Below are positions 25,601 to 63,375 of a stretch of DNA of 64,000 nt, piece by piece (position 1 is the stretch's first letter; every line of letters starts with the position of its first letter). The stretch covers positions 22,094,760 through 22,158,759 of the forward strand of contig NC_136005.1 of assembly GCF_048128805.1 (NCBI RefSeq), in the 5' to 3' direction. The translations under genes were made by a program, and so were the position numbers. The notes beneath the pieces are model-generated. The model saw nothing but the letters and a program-made list of their open reading frames with translations, made no database searches and was not told the DNA's origin. The DNA comes from Centroberyx gerrardi. Taxonomy: Eukaryota > Chordata > Actinopteri > Beryciformes > Berycidae.

Positions 25601-26180
25601 TACTAACTACAGAAAATACGCAGGCACGGTTTTTGTCCTCATCGTACGTAAAATGCGCAATTTTCAAACGTAACTTTGTATTGAATTATACAGATGTTTG
25701 ATAAATCCAACAGTTAAACAAAACAGAGAAACCGAGAAAAACGTGAAACAACGGAGAAAAAAATCGTCGTACTAATAAATTACTCTAAGAATATTACTTT
25801 AACGTTACAGGCAAAAACGAGAGAGACATTTTCAAGATATAACGCTAGCCCAAAACAAATGGAAAGCGATAACGCTCAGTTCTGTCCTTTTTACGGCCAG
25901 TGTACCAAAACGGCAGTGACAGAATGCAGGGCACACTACTAATATCGAGTAGAATTTACTAGACGTTAAATAAAGCCTAGTTTCTTACGTTACGATTTAA
26001 GCTAGGAACTAACTACACTTCCCATGATGATCGTCGAGATACTACTTCAGTTACACACGTGACATCAGCGGATGTTTTGTAAACAGTTGTCAATCAGTCA
26101 GTTAGCATTAGCAACGTCAGTGGGACCTACTGAGGTTGGTGTAGTTTGCAAGTCGACAAACTACACATTTCTTTCACTTA
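25601..26180. promoter_or_regulatory. Shared trmt1l/swt1 bidirectional promoter region
   Basis: About 580 bp separate the trmt1l ATG from the first swt1 upstream ATG, on opposite strands, as in human. It has several CpGs (ATCGTACG, TCGTCGAG), no clear TATA box, a ZNF143-type site (26012-26029) and a CACGTG E-box at 26056-26061. Start sites are not visible. Confidence 0.75.
26012..26029 (+). promoter_or_regulatory. ZNF143/THAP11 (SBS-type) binding motif
   Basis: ACTACACTTCCCATGATG closely matches the known SBS consensus ACTACAATTCCCAGCATGC, a motif frequent in vertebrate bidirectional housekeeping promoters. It sits about 170 bp upstream of the swt1 upstream ATG and about 410 bp upstream of the trmt1l ATG. 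Confidence 0.65.
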
Positions 26181-27851
26181 ATGTTGTACGCGAACGTTCC
26201 AGATACCAAAGTAAGTAAAATATTGTTGTTGAGTTCTCTCAATTCTCAGTGTTACTGGCTATCTCACATAGGTTAGCTAAGCCGCTGGCTGTGTGTCATA
26301 CATGCTTCCCTTCCAAGGCAGATTGTCTCTCTGTACTCTTCGATTTGACTTCCACATTCAGTGACCTTAATATTCTGCTCAACACAGCATACTTTCCCAT
26401 TCCAATAAGACTAAGCACAAGTTTTAATTCTGTTTTAGTGAGAAACCAGGGTAGCTGACTATAGTCACATGTTTCAAGGCAAATCAAGACACAGTTTAGC
26501 TCTTGCTGTAGTTTAAACTGGATTATTTGGGAAGAATTAAAGAGACAACAGCTGTCTTTTGCCTCTTCGTGACCCTGGTATTATAAGGTTCTATCTGGCA
26601 TGTTTTTGGAAAACGAGTTTGTCATATAAATGTAATCACTGGATGGTACTTTATGCTTGTGGGGTGGTATTTTTATTTTCATACGGTTTTGGATGATATA
26701 TTTGACAAAAATCTAAAGTTGTATCTCCAAAAGCTCATGTAAACGTGGTATTATAAAGTTCTATCAGACATCCAATCCTAAACTTGAATGAATGCAGAGG
26801 TGACATTAAAATCCACCTTGTAGCTATGCGCTGACAGAAGAGCTAATATTAGCTGTTAAGATTATTTCCACACGTTTGTATCATGCTTGATAAGATAGAC
26901 AAATAGTAATAATAGTGTTAAATAGTGTTAAATATCCATGTCTATCCGATATACTTAGCACGCGCTAGAATGCTAGCACTAACTAGCTAACTATCAGCAA
27001 GTGATTTATGAGGGAGAGGCACAATCTTATTCAAATAATTGGGATGAACGCTGATTTGAATACAGTTAAATTAAGAATTTTAAGCCTTAAATCTGATTTT
27101 ACAGGTCTAAAAATGTCAGTATCATGGAGACCTAACATTGTTTTCTTAAAGTTCTTAGTTGTTTTCATTTTCACATTTTTAGTGAAATTGATATTTTCCA
27201 GCTTGCATTAAAAATGTCTTAAAAAGTCTGAAATTTGACACCAGGTGCACAAAAGTGGCCAGACTTACAGTGAGATGCTGAGCAAATGTTCCAGTGAATG
27301 GATATAAATAATTGTAATGTGAATAGTATGAAATGTGAATAATTGTGATTTTGTTTTTGTGATTTGTTTGAATGTGTTTATTCAAAAGACCTACAATGTA
27401 TTTTAATGCTGGAATGAGTTTGAAAATTAAGTGAAAATACATGTTAAAAAAGGTTAATAAAGCACAAATATGGTGATGCACAATGGTGTTAGTCAGGGCT
27501 TTTTAAGTACTGAATACTACACTCATATTGATATACTTTGATATAATTAAATCTAAATAGGCTTTGAAATTGTCTTTGTGAGTGATTTTTACCATAAAAT
27601 CACATGTATTCAATTTTCCATTTAACTTGCTAACTGAGCTTACAGAATGATAATGTTCTATCTGTGTTTGGACCATCTTCAAAAATCAAGTTTCTAAATA
27701 TCCCAGGATTTTGATATTGTACATTCAAAGCATCATGGGGGTTAGGTTAGGTCTTGGTGAACTATAAAGATGGATTACACTACTTAACAGTTTAGCCAGC
27801 TGGGATGTCAAAACATTGATGCACTGTATCTAAGAACTGCACTCCACCCAG

Positions 27852-27889
<38 letters not shown>

Positions 27890-29148
27890 GTTTATTTGTA
27901 TAGCACTTATCAAAAACGGTGTTACAAAGTGCTTCACATAAAAAGCAAAAGTAAAATCAGTATACAAGATAAAACTCATGATAAAACGAAGCTTGACATA
28001 AAATTAAATGAAAGTGCAATGAAAGATAAAACAATACGGGAATAAAACACAATTTAGGAAAACTAAAACTCAAAATTGATCTAATTCTAGAAATAAAATG
28101 ATAAAAACAAGTCTGAATGAGCTTATTAACGTGGCTCTCAAAGTTAAGGCTCGTATCAATTAAGACACCTACATTTTTTGCAGTGGACTTAACGCTGTTG
28201 GACAAAGGACCAAGTGCTGACTGGATTTGAGTGTGCAAATGATCTGGGCCTATTATAAGAATTTATTTTTTGTCAGAGTTTAATTTAGGAAATTATTTGA
28301 CATCCAGTCCTTAATATCTGCTAGACAGTTGACTAAATGAGACAGGTTTGTAAGGCTGTTTGGCTTCACTGGAAGATATAATTGTGTATCGTCTACATAG
28401 TAATGAAAATAAATATCATGCCTACGTATAATGGCCAAGTGGAAGCATATATAATGAAAATAGAATTGGCCCCAAAATTGAACCCTGGGGCACTCCACAA
28501 GTTATAGGGGAAGAAGGGGAGGTATGGTCACCAATTGAAACAAAGAACCTCCGATTTGTCAGGTAGGATGGAAACCATTTCAAGGCAGTCCCAGACATGT
28601 CCAACCCACTGCTGTAATCTATTAATAAGTATATTATGAGCAATGGTGTCAAAAGCTGAACTTAGGTCCAACAAAACAAGTATAGAAAAGTCAACAGCAT
28701 CAACATTCATTAGAAGGTCATTTGTGACCCTAATCAGTAGGGATGCACCGATATCGATACCAGAATCGGTATCAGTGCCGATACCAGGCTAAAATGGAAT
28801 ATCGGTATCGGAGATTTTACCCAAGACTAAAATCTGATACTGAAAGCCATGAGTAACATGTAAGAAATAAAAGCAAACTGTCTTGATTTTATGCATTTGT
28901 GGCACATAGAAGCCTGTATTTCTCAAACAGAGGGAAAAACAAGGATTTTATCTCAATAATTTTGTCCATTGACCCCAAACTAAGGAAGTAAGCCTGCACT
29001 GTTCAGTAAAAGTAATGGATCGGATCGGTACTCAGTATCGGCCGATACTTAAACTTTCATACTCGTAATCGGTATCGGCATTGAAAAAGTGGCATCGGTG
29101 CATCCCTACTAATCAGTGCAGTCTCAGTACTGTGATGCTCAGTACTGA
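27852..29148 (-). mobile_element. L2-like LINE, 5'-truncated, with (ATT)n 3' tail
   Basis: Minus-strand fragments read like reverse transcriptase: [43 protein letters not shown] and YYVDDTQLYLPV (the catalytic YVDD), then KNVGVLIDTSLNF. Frames are broken in several places. The 3' end, at lower coordinates, has the usual TTTATTTGTATAGCACTT word and an (AAT)n run at 27852-27888. The clade (L2/Maui-like) is judged by similarity from memory. It lies in the first swt1 intron and is split by the MITE at 28738-29108. Confidence 0.8.
28738..29108. mobile_element. hAT-type MITE nested in the LINE
   Basis: Begins TAGGGATGCACCGATATCG and ends ATCGGTGCATCCCTA as an inverted repeat, and is flanked on both sides by the 8-bp duplication CTAATCAG (28730-28737 and 29109-29116). 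The interior is rich in ATCGGTATCGG words and has no coding capacity. An 8-bp target duplication is the hAT signature. Confidence 0.92.
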
Positions 29149-29397
29149 TCCCCGTATGGATCAAATAGAGGAAGGGATTGCCTCCCTTTTTGTTTCACCA
29201 CCGATGCCCAGGTAGTGGAGCCGCTGTCAGACGGACCCGGGTCATCTCCATTATTATCCAAGCCAGGGGAGGCTCCGGTGTGAATAGGTTCCAACACAGC
29301 AAGCCAAGAGTTGGAACCTGTATTAGAAAGATAGAACCTTCTAATACCAAGCTCACGTCTTCACTAAAGACCATGTCTCAATTAACTTCACAGGACA

Positions 29398-54141
<24,744 letters not shown>

Positions 54142-54197
54142 CCCCGATCGGACCAGCTTCAGGGAGTCTGCACTATATCAGCCAACCAGAAGCCTTG

Positions 54198-54203
54198 AAT
54201 AAA
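54198..54203 (+). terminator. swt1 poly(A) signal
   Basis: AATAAA 57 bases after the swt1 stop codon, with a short AT-rich region after it. A longer 3'UTR using later signals is possible. Confidence 0.6.
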
Positions 54204-57200
54204 CTCACATCCTTTACTTGAAGTAAAAACTGTAAGTTACAGGGGTTGTTTGTTTTTACTATGCCGCCTGTGGCTAGACTGGTTCACTTTTTTTTTCCTT
54301 GTATAAAAATGTGTGTTGAGATAGAGACTCTCTGCTGAATGTATGGCCATCATTCAGGAAAGTGATGTGTTTGTTATGGTGTCTACGGTTTACTCACACA
54401 GCATTGTTCTATTTTGTGTATTGGGCTGTTTTCCGGTCGGTAGAGTTCAACCCCCTGCTTCCAGTGACCCCCCCCCTCCCCTCATATTTATTCAACAATT
54501 TCACAACATTTGGCCCTCTTATCTGCTGCCAAATCATTTCCGTTGAGTGGTAAAAACTTCTCATCTTCCCTCCACAGTTTTGTTGCAGCTTAGTTGGGAT
54601 ATAACCCTAGTTTTGTTGCTTACTGGCCTGGATGGTAGGAGATGAAATCGTCTTTCTGTATGTTTTTGGTTCAGGAAACAATACTGTGTTGCCAGCAACA
54701 TTAAGCTGTCGGATGATTATAACATGCTGGCTGATATCAGATGGCTGGACTGTCACCTTGTCACCTCTGCTCTGCATCAGCCCTGCGCCGTGACGGGGTG
54801 AAGTCACTTACTTCGACCTCACCCTACTGTCTCCCTGTTATGGCATGCTGCACATCAGGCTTAAGGCTTTGTGGTATGAGAGACCTTGTAGGACTAAATT
54901 CGGAATTTGCTGCCGAAATACTCAAACATACACATATGAAACACTCGCACATACACACATGCTACTAAATACTCACACATACTGTAAATGTAAGAAACAC
55001 TTGCACATATGTATGTAAAATAAAAATAAAAATCGCAAACGTGTAGCAGTGTTTTAGAGTTATATAAATAATATATTGAAGGAGGAATCCATAGTAAATG
55101 AAGATAGTTTTTTTCCCAAATATTCTTTTCACAGCATATGTATATTCATACCCATAAAGGTCTTCCAGAAATGCAAAGACTGAATTTCTTTGAAACTTGG
55201 AAGGAATGTCTAGTATCTTGAGTACTATGCTGACTATTTTATACAGTTTCTGTTGTCCTCTATACCAATACTAATTTTATTTTATTTTATTTTGCTTAAC
55301 TCCTGTCTCATTCTGCCTACTGTGGCAGCTTGACTCAACATATCTGATACGATCTCTCTTCACCTCAAAATATATATTGGGTGTTTCAAAAGTTGAAATA
55401 CATTTTTATGTACATTCCTGTTTCCAGGTACAGCTGTTATTTACGGACTATTGATTGTTGAATTATTTTGTTAAAATTACTACAATTATAAAGCTTTGTT
55501 TTTCATTATTACTATCAAAAAGAACATACATACATACATGTATGCATACATGCATGCATGTATGATATTTATTTAGTGATATGCATGTATGTGTTTCTGA
55601 GTGTTTCATATGTGTATCTGCCGGTATTTTGAGTGTGTGTGTGTGTGTGTGTGTGGGCTCTACAGGCTCTTTAGATTAAGCTCTACAGACCGGCGGGTCC
55701 TGAAATATTTTGTTTTAATATAATCGATTTTATTATTATTTCTTTGGTTTGTTACACCTTTTTAAGATGTTTGTTCAACATATTAGTTTTGGTTGTTTTA
55801 TACGTTTAAATAGAAATGTAAATATGAGCAAAATAATGTAAAATATATATTTCAGAGCATATTTTTATGTATGAAGATATGATTTATTATTTACTTTATG
55901 ACAACAAATTAAACTGTTTTTGCAGCCTCATGTTACAGGCATCTGTTTTCTGATCTGCACCACTAGCTTACAGTGTTCTCTGGGCAGAGGTGTATTAACA
56001 AGTTAGGCCATCCCACACAACTACAGAAGATGAGTTCAAAACCCCGTCATAACTTTTACTTGGATCTTTGGAATAGAGCTAAATGGCCACAAATAATCTT
56101 GTGTTGTGCCTTCAAACTAAGAATCAGCCGCACTCTGTAACTTAAGTATTGCCTGTAGTCTTTATGAAATGCTCAGCCCTGGAGTGTGTGCTGTGCTCCT
56201 AATTGATAGCTTCCGGCCTGTGTGTGTCACTCTGTGTGTGTGTGTGTGTGGTGACTAAGGGGATTAGAGCCCAGGTGACGCCAGCAGGCAGGCTGAGATT
56301 ACACCTGCTGCTGCTGTGTGATACACAGACAGGCTAAAGCATCAGACGACACGCAGTAGGGGGTGGAGGAGAAAGAGGGACGGCTCCTGTAGGAGAGGAG
56401 GTCGACGAGACGGATGACGATCGCCACCGCCGAGCTGAACTCACTGAACTTCCTGCCTCTCAGATTGTCACAGTAGATGGAAGCTAGGTGGATGCGGCTC
56501 GATTGAAAAGTCAGAAACAGTGAAATTGTGTTCCATTACAGATGAACCATGTATCTCTTAATTCATGTGGTCTCTTAATCTTAGAAATAACAAACTGATA
56601 ACCATTTATACATTTTCACAGTAGGTGAACATGATTCCTAAATCATACCGTTTTCATGCAAGAGCGATCTGTGCCAAAACATCTGATTAAAGAGGTGAGA
56701 AAAACTAAAGCTCATCTTGTCCCAATGGGACCCTTCCTCATCCATTCAGCCTCCCATAATCAAGTGTCTGGTTAATAATAAAAAAGCTTTCATCCTACTG
56801 TTATAGATTATTCATTTGATGGAAATTTCCCTTTAATTTTCCACAGAGGAACAAACTCCTTAGCAGCATATTCCCCCTCTGTTGTCAGAATAATGCCTTT
56901 GTGTCTAAATTTAGTGTCCTATGCTTATCTGTAAGCTATGAAACAAACACTATGTGACCAGGAAGAAACAAAGTGGCTAAATACATGTTTATTACACTTA
57001 TTCTTGGGTAAGCTTCCTACTTGGTTCTTACAAAGGAATATGCCCCTGAGACTGACTCTCTTCCCCACTCTTTAAATTTGTCTCCACCTCTTTGTGGCTC
57101 AGTCTTGTCCCCTCTGGGAGTCGTCTAAATCAAACACAATGAGACGAAGGCAGCAAAACCGGCGGTAAAATAAATGTTGAGCACAATTTGTTCTTGTGTA

Positions 57201-58190
57201 AGGAAGTAGGGTGTGCTTTGGGATTGGACACCAACCTATGGACATTGGCAAAAGGCTAAAAGGCCAGACCCATCAGGTGAACCGGAAGTGGCCCAGCATA
57301 CTTAGCGCGTGGCCCATATCCATGCTGCTCTCCTGCGTTGTCAGGTCTTTCACCACAGATTAGAGGAGGCCAATTTGTGAATGGGCTGAATGTGGCAGAG
57401 CGCAGGACAGGGGTTTAACCAGCTTTGACAGACGGGCAGTTGTCCGTGTCTGAGGTCATGCAGATGCAGCCGGCTCAGTTGGCCCCGGTTCAAGGCTCCT
57501 GCAGCCCGGAATGACTGTCGTCGTCCTCGTCCGTTCCTGCCGATGTCTCTGCTAGCAAGCTTAGTGTAATCTTTCCCAAATTAGACACTTGGGGGGCAGA
57601 AAAAAAAAAAACCTGGCTTAGTGTGGTAGTCTCTGTGGAAAATGGCGGCAGTGGAGTGGAAGCTTAGGCAGCAGTAACCAGGACAGACGGTAATTACCTG
57701 CCACCACGAGCAAGAGGGAGAGATGAGGAGGGGGAAGTGCTGATGCTATATTTGGGGTCAGTGATTGAGCTGCTGACAATTTAGTCAAGGCTTGCACCAT
57801 CTAGTTCAATTGCAGAGGGTATATGTAGTCTAGATGGAAGTCTTCAAATGCAAAGGCCTACAAATGTAAACCCATAGCCAGGACATTTCAAGAAATAAGT
57901 TTTTCTAGTGCTGTCAAGTTGCTGCCCCCTCCATACAAACTCTCTCTAATTGCACTCTCTCCTGCTACTGACTTTTTAAAAATCCAGGGTTAGGCTTAGC
58001 AAGAGCTAGCTAGCAACATCAGCTAAATGCAGAAATATAATTTGTAATAGCCCATAACTAGTGCAGAATGTTCTCAGTGATTCAAATTGAATAGCACTGC
58101 CAAGTTATGGCCAACATCACTTAGCGACTCCCTTTCATATGCACATCATTTATTCTTCTGCATCGAGTAAATGGGCAGAAGACAACAAAA
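54204..58190. other. Tail-to-tail spacer between swt1 and ivns1abp
   Basis: AT-rich with no recognisable gene. Contains a CATA/CATG simple repeat near 55525-55566, a GT run near 55635-55655, and a GC-richer patch at about 57250-57560. Part of it may be an alternative long swt1 3'UTR. Confidence 0.7.
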
Positions 58191-58204
58191 TCAGGTTGAA
58201 ATGG

Positions 58205-58210
58205 TTTATT
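58205..58210 (-). terminator. ivns1abp poly(A) signal
   Basis: AATAAA on the minus strand about 1.0 kb after the ivns1abp stop codon, giving a 3'UTR of about 1 kb. Confidence 0.55.
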
Positions 58211-59019
58211 AGTTAAGAAATAACTTGTTACAAATGTGATACAATGTTATCATTCTAACATTCCTTCCAAGAATCTATGCCAATGCCTGACACTTTAAAA
58301 CACTCACAAGAAAAAAAAAATTAAAAAAAAGGATCTTCAGTAAACCGCATCTCTACACATTAGTCAAATCATAGTAACAAAAGATTTGGTTAGCAGAAGC
58401 ATGGTTGTTGTGCGTGTGGTGTGTGTGCACAAAAAACGTGTTACTAAAACTGGCACTGGTTAGATTCAATGACTTCAGCTGTCATGTGCGTCTGCTACTT
58501 TCTCTATTGGTAAATCAGCAGTGTATAAAAATATAAAAAAGGCCATCATTTAAGATTCGTAAAGCAATCCAGCTTTAGCTTAAAATGACACAAAAAGCCA
58601 TGACAGGTGTTTCTCCACTCACACTTTGAGTAAGGCTTCAAATCAAAGATCTTTAAATACGTGAGCAAAATGACAGTTTGAGAAAAGAAATATTCTGAAT
58701 CAACTTTCAAAAATCCTGTTTTCCCAGTATGTCACCACTGCAGACTCTGCAGTTTTCCGGGTGACCAACAGTAGCTAGCTTCTCTGAAAACCTTCAATGA
58801 AAAACAATACACAACCTTTCAACTCTAAGAAAAAAAAAAAAAAAAAAAAGCACTAAATGTGTATTAAATGTTGGCATTCGACAAAAATGAGGAAAAACAA
58901 AATATATACAGCACGGAAAATATTGTATGCAATATGCAAAGGCGTCATGTTGCTTTGGGCAACACACCCCCCCCACCCCGTCGGATATAAGCCAGTCTTC
59001 ACTGAAGACCCCTCACCCC

Positions 59020-59213
59020 TGGAAACCCCCCCCACCCCCCCCCGACCCGCCCCGTTCCCACCCACACAAATCCGCTCATACACACAGAACATCACAAAAC
59101 ACGATTACGTCACTAAGCCTGTTAGTTTGGAAAAAGGTGAACCACTGTGAAACTCCCCAACCCCCTCCTCCCCCCCTCCTCCTCCTCGCCCCACCCCCCC
59201 TCTCTTTCCACCC
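59020..59213 (-). promoter_or_regulatory. G-rich start of the ivns1abp 3'UTR
   Basis: Two C-rich clusters on the plus strand (about 59025-59055 and 59155-59203) become dense G-runs in the mRNA directly after the stop codon. They could form RNA G-quadruplexes. The role is inferred only from composition. Confidence 0.45.
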
Positions 59214-62200
59214 TCAGGCAGAGCAGAAAGACAGGGCCTCGGTGCAGTCGCTCCACTCGTCCGCCTCAGGGTTGTACACCTCCATCGTGTTGAGAAAGTC
59301 GTTTCCGTCGAAGCCGCCCACGGCGCAGATGACGTCGCCCAGCACGGCCACGCCCGCGTTGCTGCGTGCAGACGTCATGCTACCCAGCATCCTCCACTCG
59401 TTGCGGGCGGAGTCGTACATCTCCACACAGCGCAGCGCGTGGGAGCCATCGAAACCGCCAACCACAAACAGTTTGCCTAGAGAGAGCGTGACATGTCGGC
59501 ATCAGCCACATCGAACTCTTAACAAATTGGACATTTCTGCCAAATTCCAGTTGTGCATCGCAAAAACTGAAAAATCTCAAACAGAATGCATGAATTCCAA
59601 TGTTCTCTGTGAAATTTGCTTCTTGTCTAGAACCAAGGCGTGTTGATGGCAAGTCTGGCACATTTTACCACACGACATTATGATGGTAAAATGCCTTACA
59701 TAAAAATCAGCTGCCATAGAACGGTCAATAACTTAGCAACTTGCAATAGCTGAACCATGTCTCTGGTCCCACCCTCCTCTCTGGTGGTCTTACCTTCGTA
59801 GACGGCCACGCCGGCCCCCCTGCGGGCCACATTCATGGGTGCGATCAGAGTCCAGGTGTTGTTGTCGGGGTTGTAGCGTTCCACGGTGTTCAGGCAGTTC
59901 CACGACTCTGCCCCTCCGATCACATACATGAAGCCGTCCAGCTCACACACTGCTGCCTGGTGCCTCCCTAATGACAGGACAGAAAATTAACATGGTTACT
60001 ACTGCATTTTCAGTTGAAGACCTACAAGTCTTTATTAGTACAAATATAACTACATTTTCTGTGCATTTGTCTCCCATCTGTACACCTGTATGTGCAATGT
60101 GAATAGCTGGCAATGCACACTTAGTTGTAATCTGTTCTACTTGTTTGTTTTTATCGTCTCCACTACTCACTATTTGTCTTAACTCTTACTGATATCCTGT
60201 TCTCTGCTGCTACATCCCAATTTCCCCAAGGAGATAATTAAAGCTTCATCTAAATGTAAAATACACGCTTTCTAGGACATTCATTGGTCTTAAAATAAAA
60301 CAACAACAAAGTGTGATGTTGGGTTCAGACTTGAGAGTGGGTTATGTAATATGGTTTGTCATCTGATGGTTAAAGTATGAATCCGACTCAATGGAATGTC
60401 CTGAGTGTGTGTGGGGCTGTGTGGATACTTACTGATGTTGAGGGGGGCACAGTTGGACCAGGTCTTGGTTACAGGGTCAAAAGCATCACAGTTCTTCAGG
60501 CCTTTCTGCCCGCAGGGGTCTGACCCTCCCACAACGTAGAGCTTGTTGTTCAAGGAGCAGACACCTTAAGATAGACAAAAGATTAAAGAGGTGAGCTCAC
60601 AGAACCAATAACACAAACTGCGTAATACAGTTGAGACTGGAAGAGTTACCAGTGGGGGTGTTCATTTCCCACCCTGATAGTCTTGCGAGACCAGGGCTCA
60701 AAATCCTAAAGTACTACTCTAGCTGTCAGTGAAAATCATTTTATTCATCAAGCGATTATACCAAATCCATGCAAGACTGACCTGCATTGCAGCGGTTGGT
60801 CCGGAGCTCTGGCACTTGAGCCCACTCGTCAGCGTGCGGATCGTACGTCTCCCCACAGCTCAGCTCGTCTGAGTGTCCGTTCGAGCCACCCATCACATAC
60901 AGCTGACCCTATGGAGGGGGAAGGAAAGGGGTGAGTCACTCCTCTTTAGACCAGATGATACATCAGTCAACCAGTTAAACATTGACATTTAAATTTTGGT
61001 TGCTATGTGCACTTGACACATAAAAAAGGTCCTATTGACAGATTTTGGAAACCTCTTTTAAGTATGTTTAGCTCACTGGACAGGTGTGCGACCACGCCGA
61101 TATTCCAAATGTCCCTGTATCCTAGTGTCAATAAATCTGAGATAAGAAGACAAAGGGGGAAACTGTACCATGAGCACTGCCATCTGGAAGCGAGCCCTAG
61201 GAGTCCGCATGGGAGCGATGAAGGTCCAGCGGTCCTCTTTGGGGTCGTAACGCTCCACAGTCCTCAGACACTCCTCTCTGTTGTAGCCTCCTGCAGGAAC
61301 ATCGAGATGCATCAGGCGTTCAGTTGACCTCTGGGGTCCGACTGTTAAAATGATTTCTGGGGCTATACAGAGTTTTCCCTTACACTTCATTTGACTTTTC
61401 CCCCCATAAAAAAACAAGTTAATTATCCACGTTTTCCAAGAAACATACAGATGCTCAGGTTCCATTTGTCCATGGTTAGCCTCATTAAAACAGTTTTCAA
61501 AATATCACAAAGACTTAGGCTTAGGCATTCTCTATTGGTCAGTATGGCCCATGGCTGCACTAGTAACTGAGTACCTCGTGGTTATACTGATACACGTTAT
61601 ATACACACCAAACGACTCCAAGCTCCTAGGTTGCAGCACACTAACTTTTTCCAGCCTCACATGTTTTCAAAGATGCACAGAAAACCTCAACCTCCATCTC
61701 AGTCTCCATCCAGCTTTATCAATTACATAGTATCTTACCATACTGGTTTATTACCATACTGGTTATTCTAAGCTGTGGGTAAATTTCCAAGTTCAGTGCC
61801 AACCTGCAGCAATGAGTCTTCCGTTTAGGGATGCGGTGCCCAGTCCGGAGCGGGCATAATGCATGGGGGAGAGCGGTTGCTCCTCCAGCTCCTCGGGCTG
61901 GGCCTCGAAGCTGAGGCTCTTCATCAGGCAGGGGGTGGCAGAGGGAGAGGTCTGGGGGCTGCTGCGACCGTGCAAGATGATCACACACAGCACACTGTCC
62001 AGCACGGCCAGACACAGGTAGGTGTTGTCTACAGGGGGAAGATGTCAGTGTATGAATGAAAATTGAATCCAAGTTGGCTGTAGTGGTCAACACACTCACT
62101 AAAGGCAGGCAAGGAAAAACATATTTAAACTGCAAAAATGTCTCTTTGTCATTTAGTTTAGTACCGAGTCTCAATTTTGTTTTATTTAAAACAAGTGAAA

Positions 62201-63375
62201 AAATCTGCCAGTAGGATGATATAATTTCACATTTCCAATGCAGTTTCACCTGTTAGGAGAATTTTCTTTCTCAAGTGACAATATCTTGAACTAAAGCGGA
62301 CCACTCTGCTAGTATCAAGATGTGACTTGATTCAAGAAAATTCTTGAAACATAAATGACCATAGGAAACAAATGGGGGGAAAATAGCAATCCCATCCATC
62401 ATTTCCCAGCATTCCAATTTATTTCATGAGGTTTGCTTTTATGACTATATAAAGCACTTGGCAAAGTGTTACACAAATAAAGTTTATTATTGTTATTTGC
62501 TATTCACACACACAAACACTTACTGGTGGTCTTCTCAGAGGCAATGTACTTCCACTCTCTCCTGGCGGTCTGTTTGGGGGCATTTGCTGCTTGGTTGGAG
62601 GGCGACAGGCTTCCTGAGGAGCTGCAGCTCAGCTGTCTCTGGGTGCTCTCCCGCACGGGTTTCTTCTGCAAGAGCACAGCGCAGCTACAGAAGCCAAGCA
62701 CCACAGGCCCACCGGTGGCCAACACCAGCTCATCATACCCCCACAAACCCTTAATCCAACCTGTCAACTGGTGTATGTAGGCTCGAGAGAATGAACCTAG
62801 TTAAAACTAGTCCAAGTATTGAAATCTGACAAAGCCATCTGAAGCCAACAACACAGCACAACACAGCATGGTGCCAGACCAGACTACATCTGAAAGCACA
62901 CAGTTCAATCACAACCCAAATCAAGGACAAAAGCTGAGACAGCCATCACTGACCATTCTCCTGGTGGTCAAGATTAGTCTATAGACTTTAAAAATCTAAA
63001 TATGATTTCACTATATGCTCAACAGTAATGCAGAGCAACCCAAGCAAGCTTTACCCTTTGTTTCTTGCTAATCCACTGAATTTAGTGTTTGTACAGTTGC
63101 CACATTGCAGCGCTAAATAAGCTATATCTAGTTATAGCCAGGCACAAGCTGTGTACTATTTTTATGCATGGCCAGGCACAAGCTGTAAATTAAAGCTACA
63201 CATTGCTGGGCAAAAACTGATAGAGGCTACATCACATGGAGGCCAGGCACAAGCTGCTGTGTACCTGCACAAACTGTAGGTGGTCCTCCTCGCCACTAAA
63301 CACCTCAGTGTGCCCCTCAATCACCAGCCCTCCATCCACCAGCTTGTGGTCAGCTGAGTAGTACAGCGTTTGCAC
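59214..63375 (-). CDS. ivns1abp: Influenza virus NS1A-binding protein homologue (host kelch protein), C-terminal 431 residues
   Basis: Eight minus-strand coding exons: 63265-63375, 62524-62665, 61804-62028, 61169-61290, 60782-60908, 60433-60564, 59794-59967, 59214-59476. They total 1296 nt with stop, all GT-AG and in phase. In order they encode the linker ([26 protein letters not shown], a Ser-rich segment, [20 protein letters not shown]) and then six kelch blades with GG and W markers, for example [85 protein letters not shown] and [17 protein letters not shown]. This is near-identical in layout to human IVNS1ABP (642 residues), so about 210 N-terminal residues with BTB and BACK domains lie beyond 64000. 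The human protein works in cullin-3 adaptor function, actin stability and nuclear RNA processing. The stop is at 59214-59216. Confidence 0.96.
62440..62505 (+). mobile_element. LINE 3' tail in an ivns1abp intron
   Basis: TATATAAAGCACTTGGCAAA and CAAATAAAGTTTATTATTG resemble the same LINE 3' end as at 27889, in plus orientation. It ends 19 bp before the exon donor side at 62524. Confidence 0.5.

Noticed and set aside
58927..59646. Pro-rich 239-codon plus-strand ORF
   Set aside because: It runs antisense through the ivns1abp 3'UTR C-runs and the last kelch exon and matches no family.
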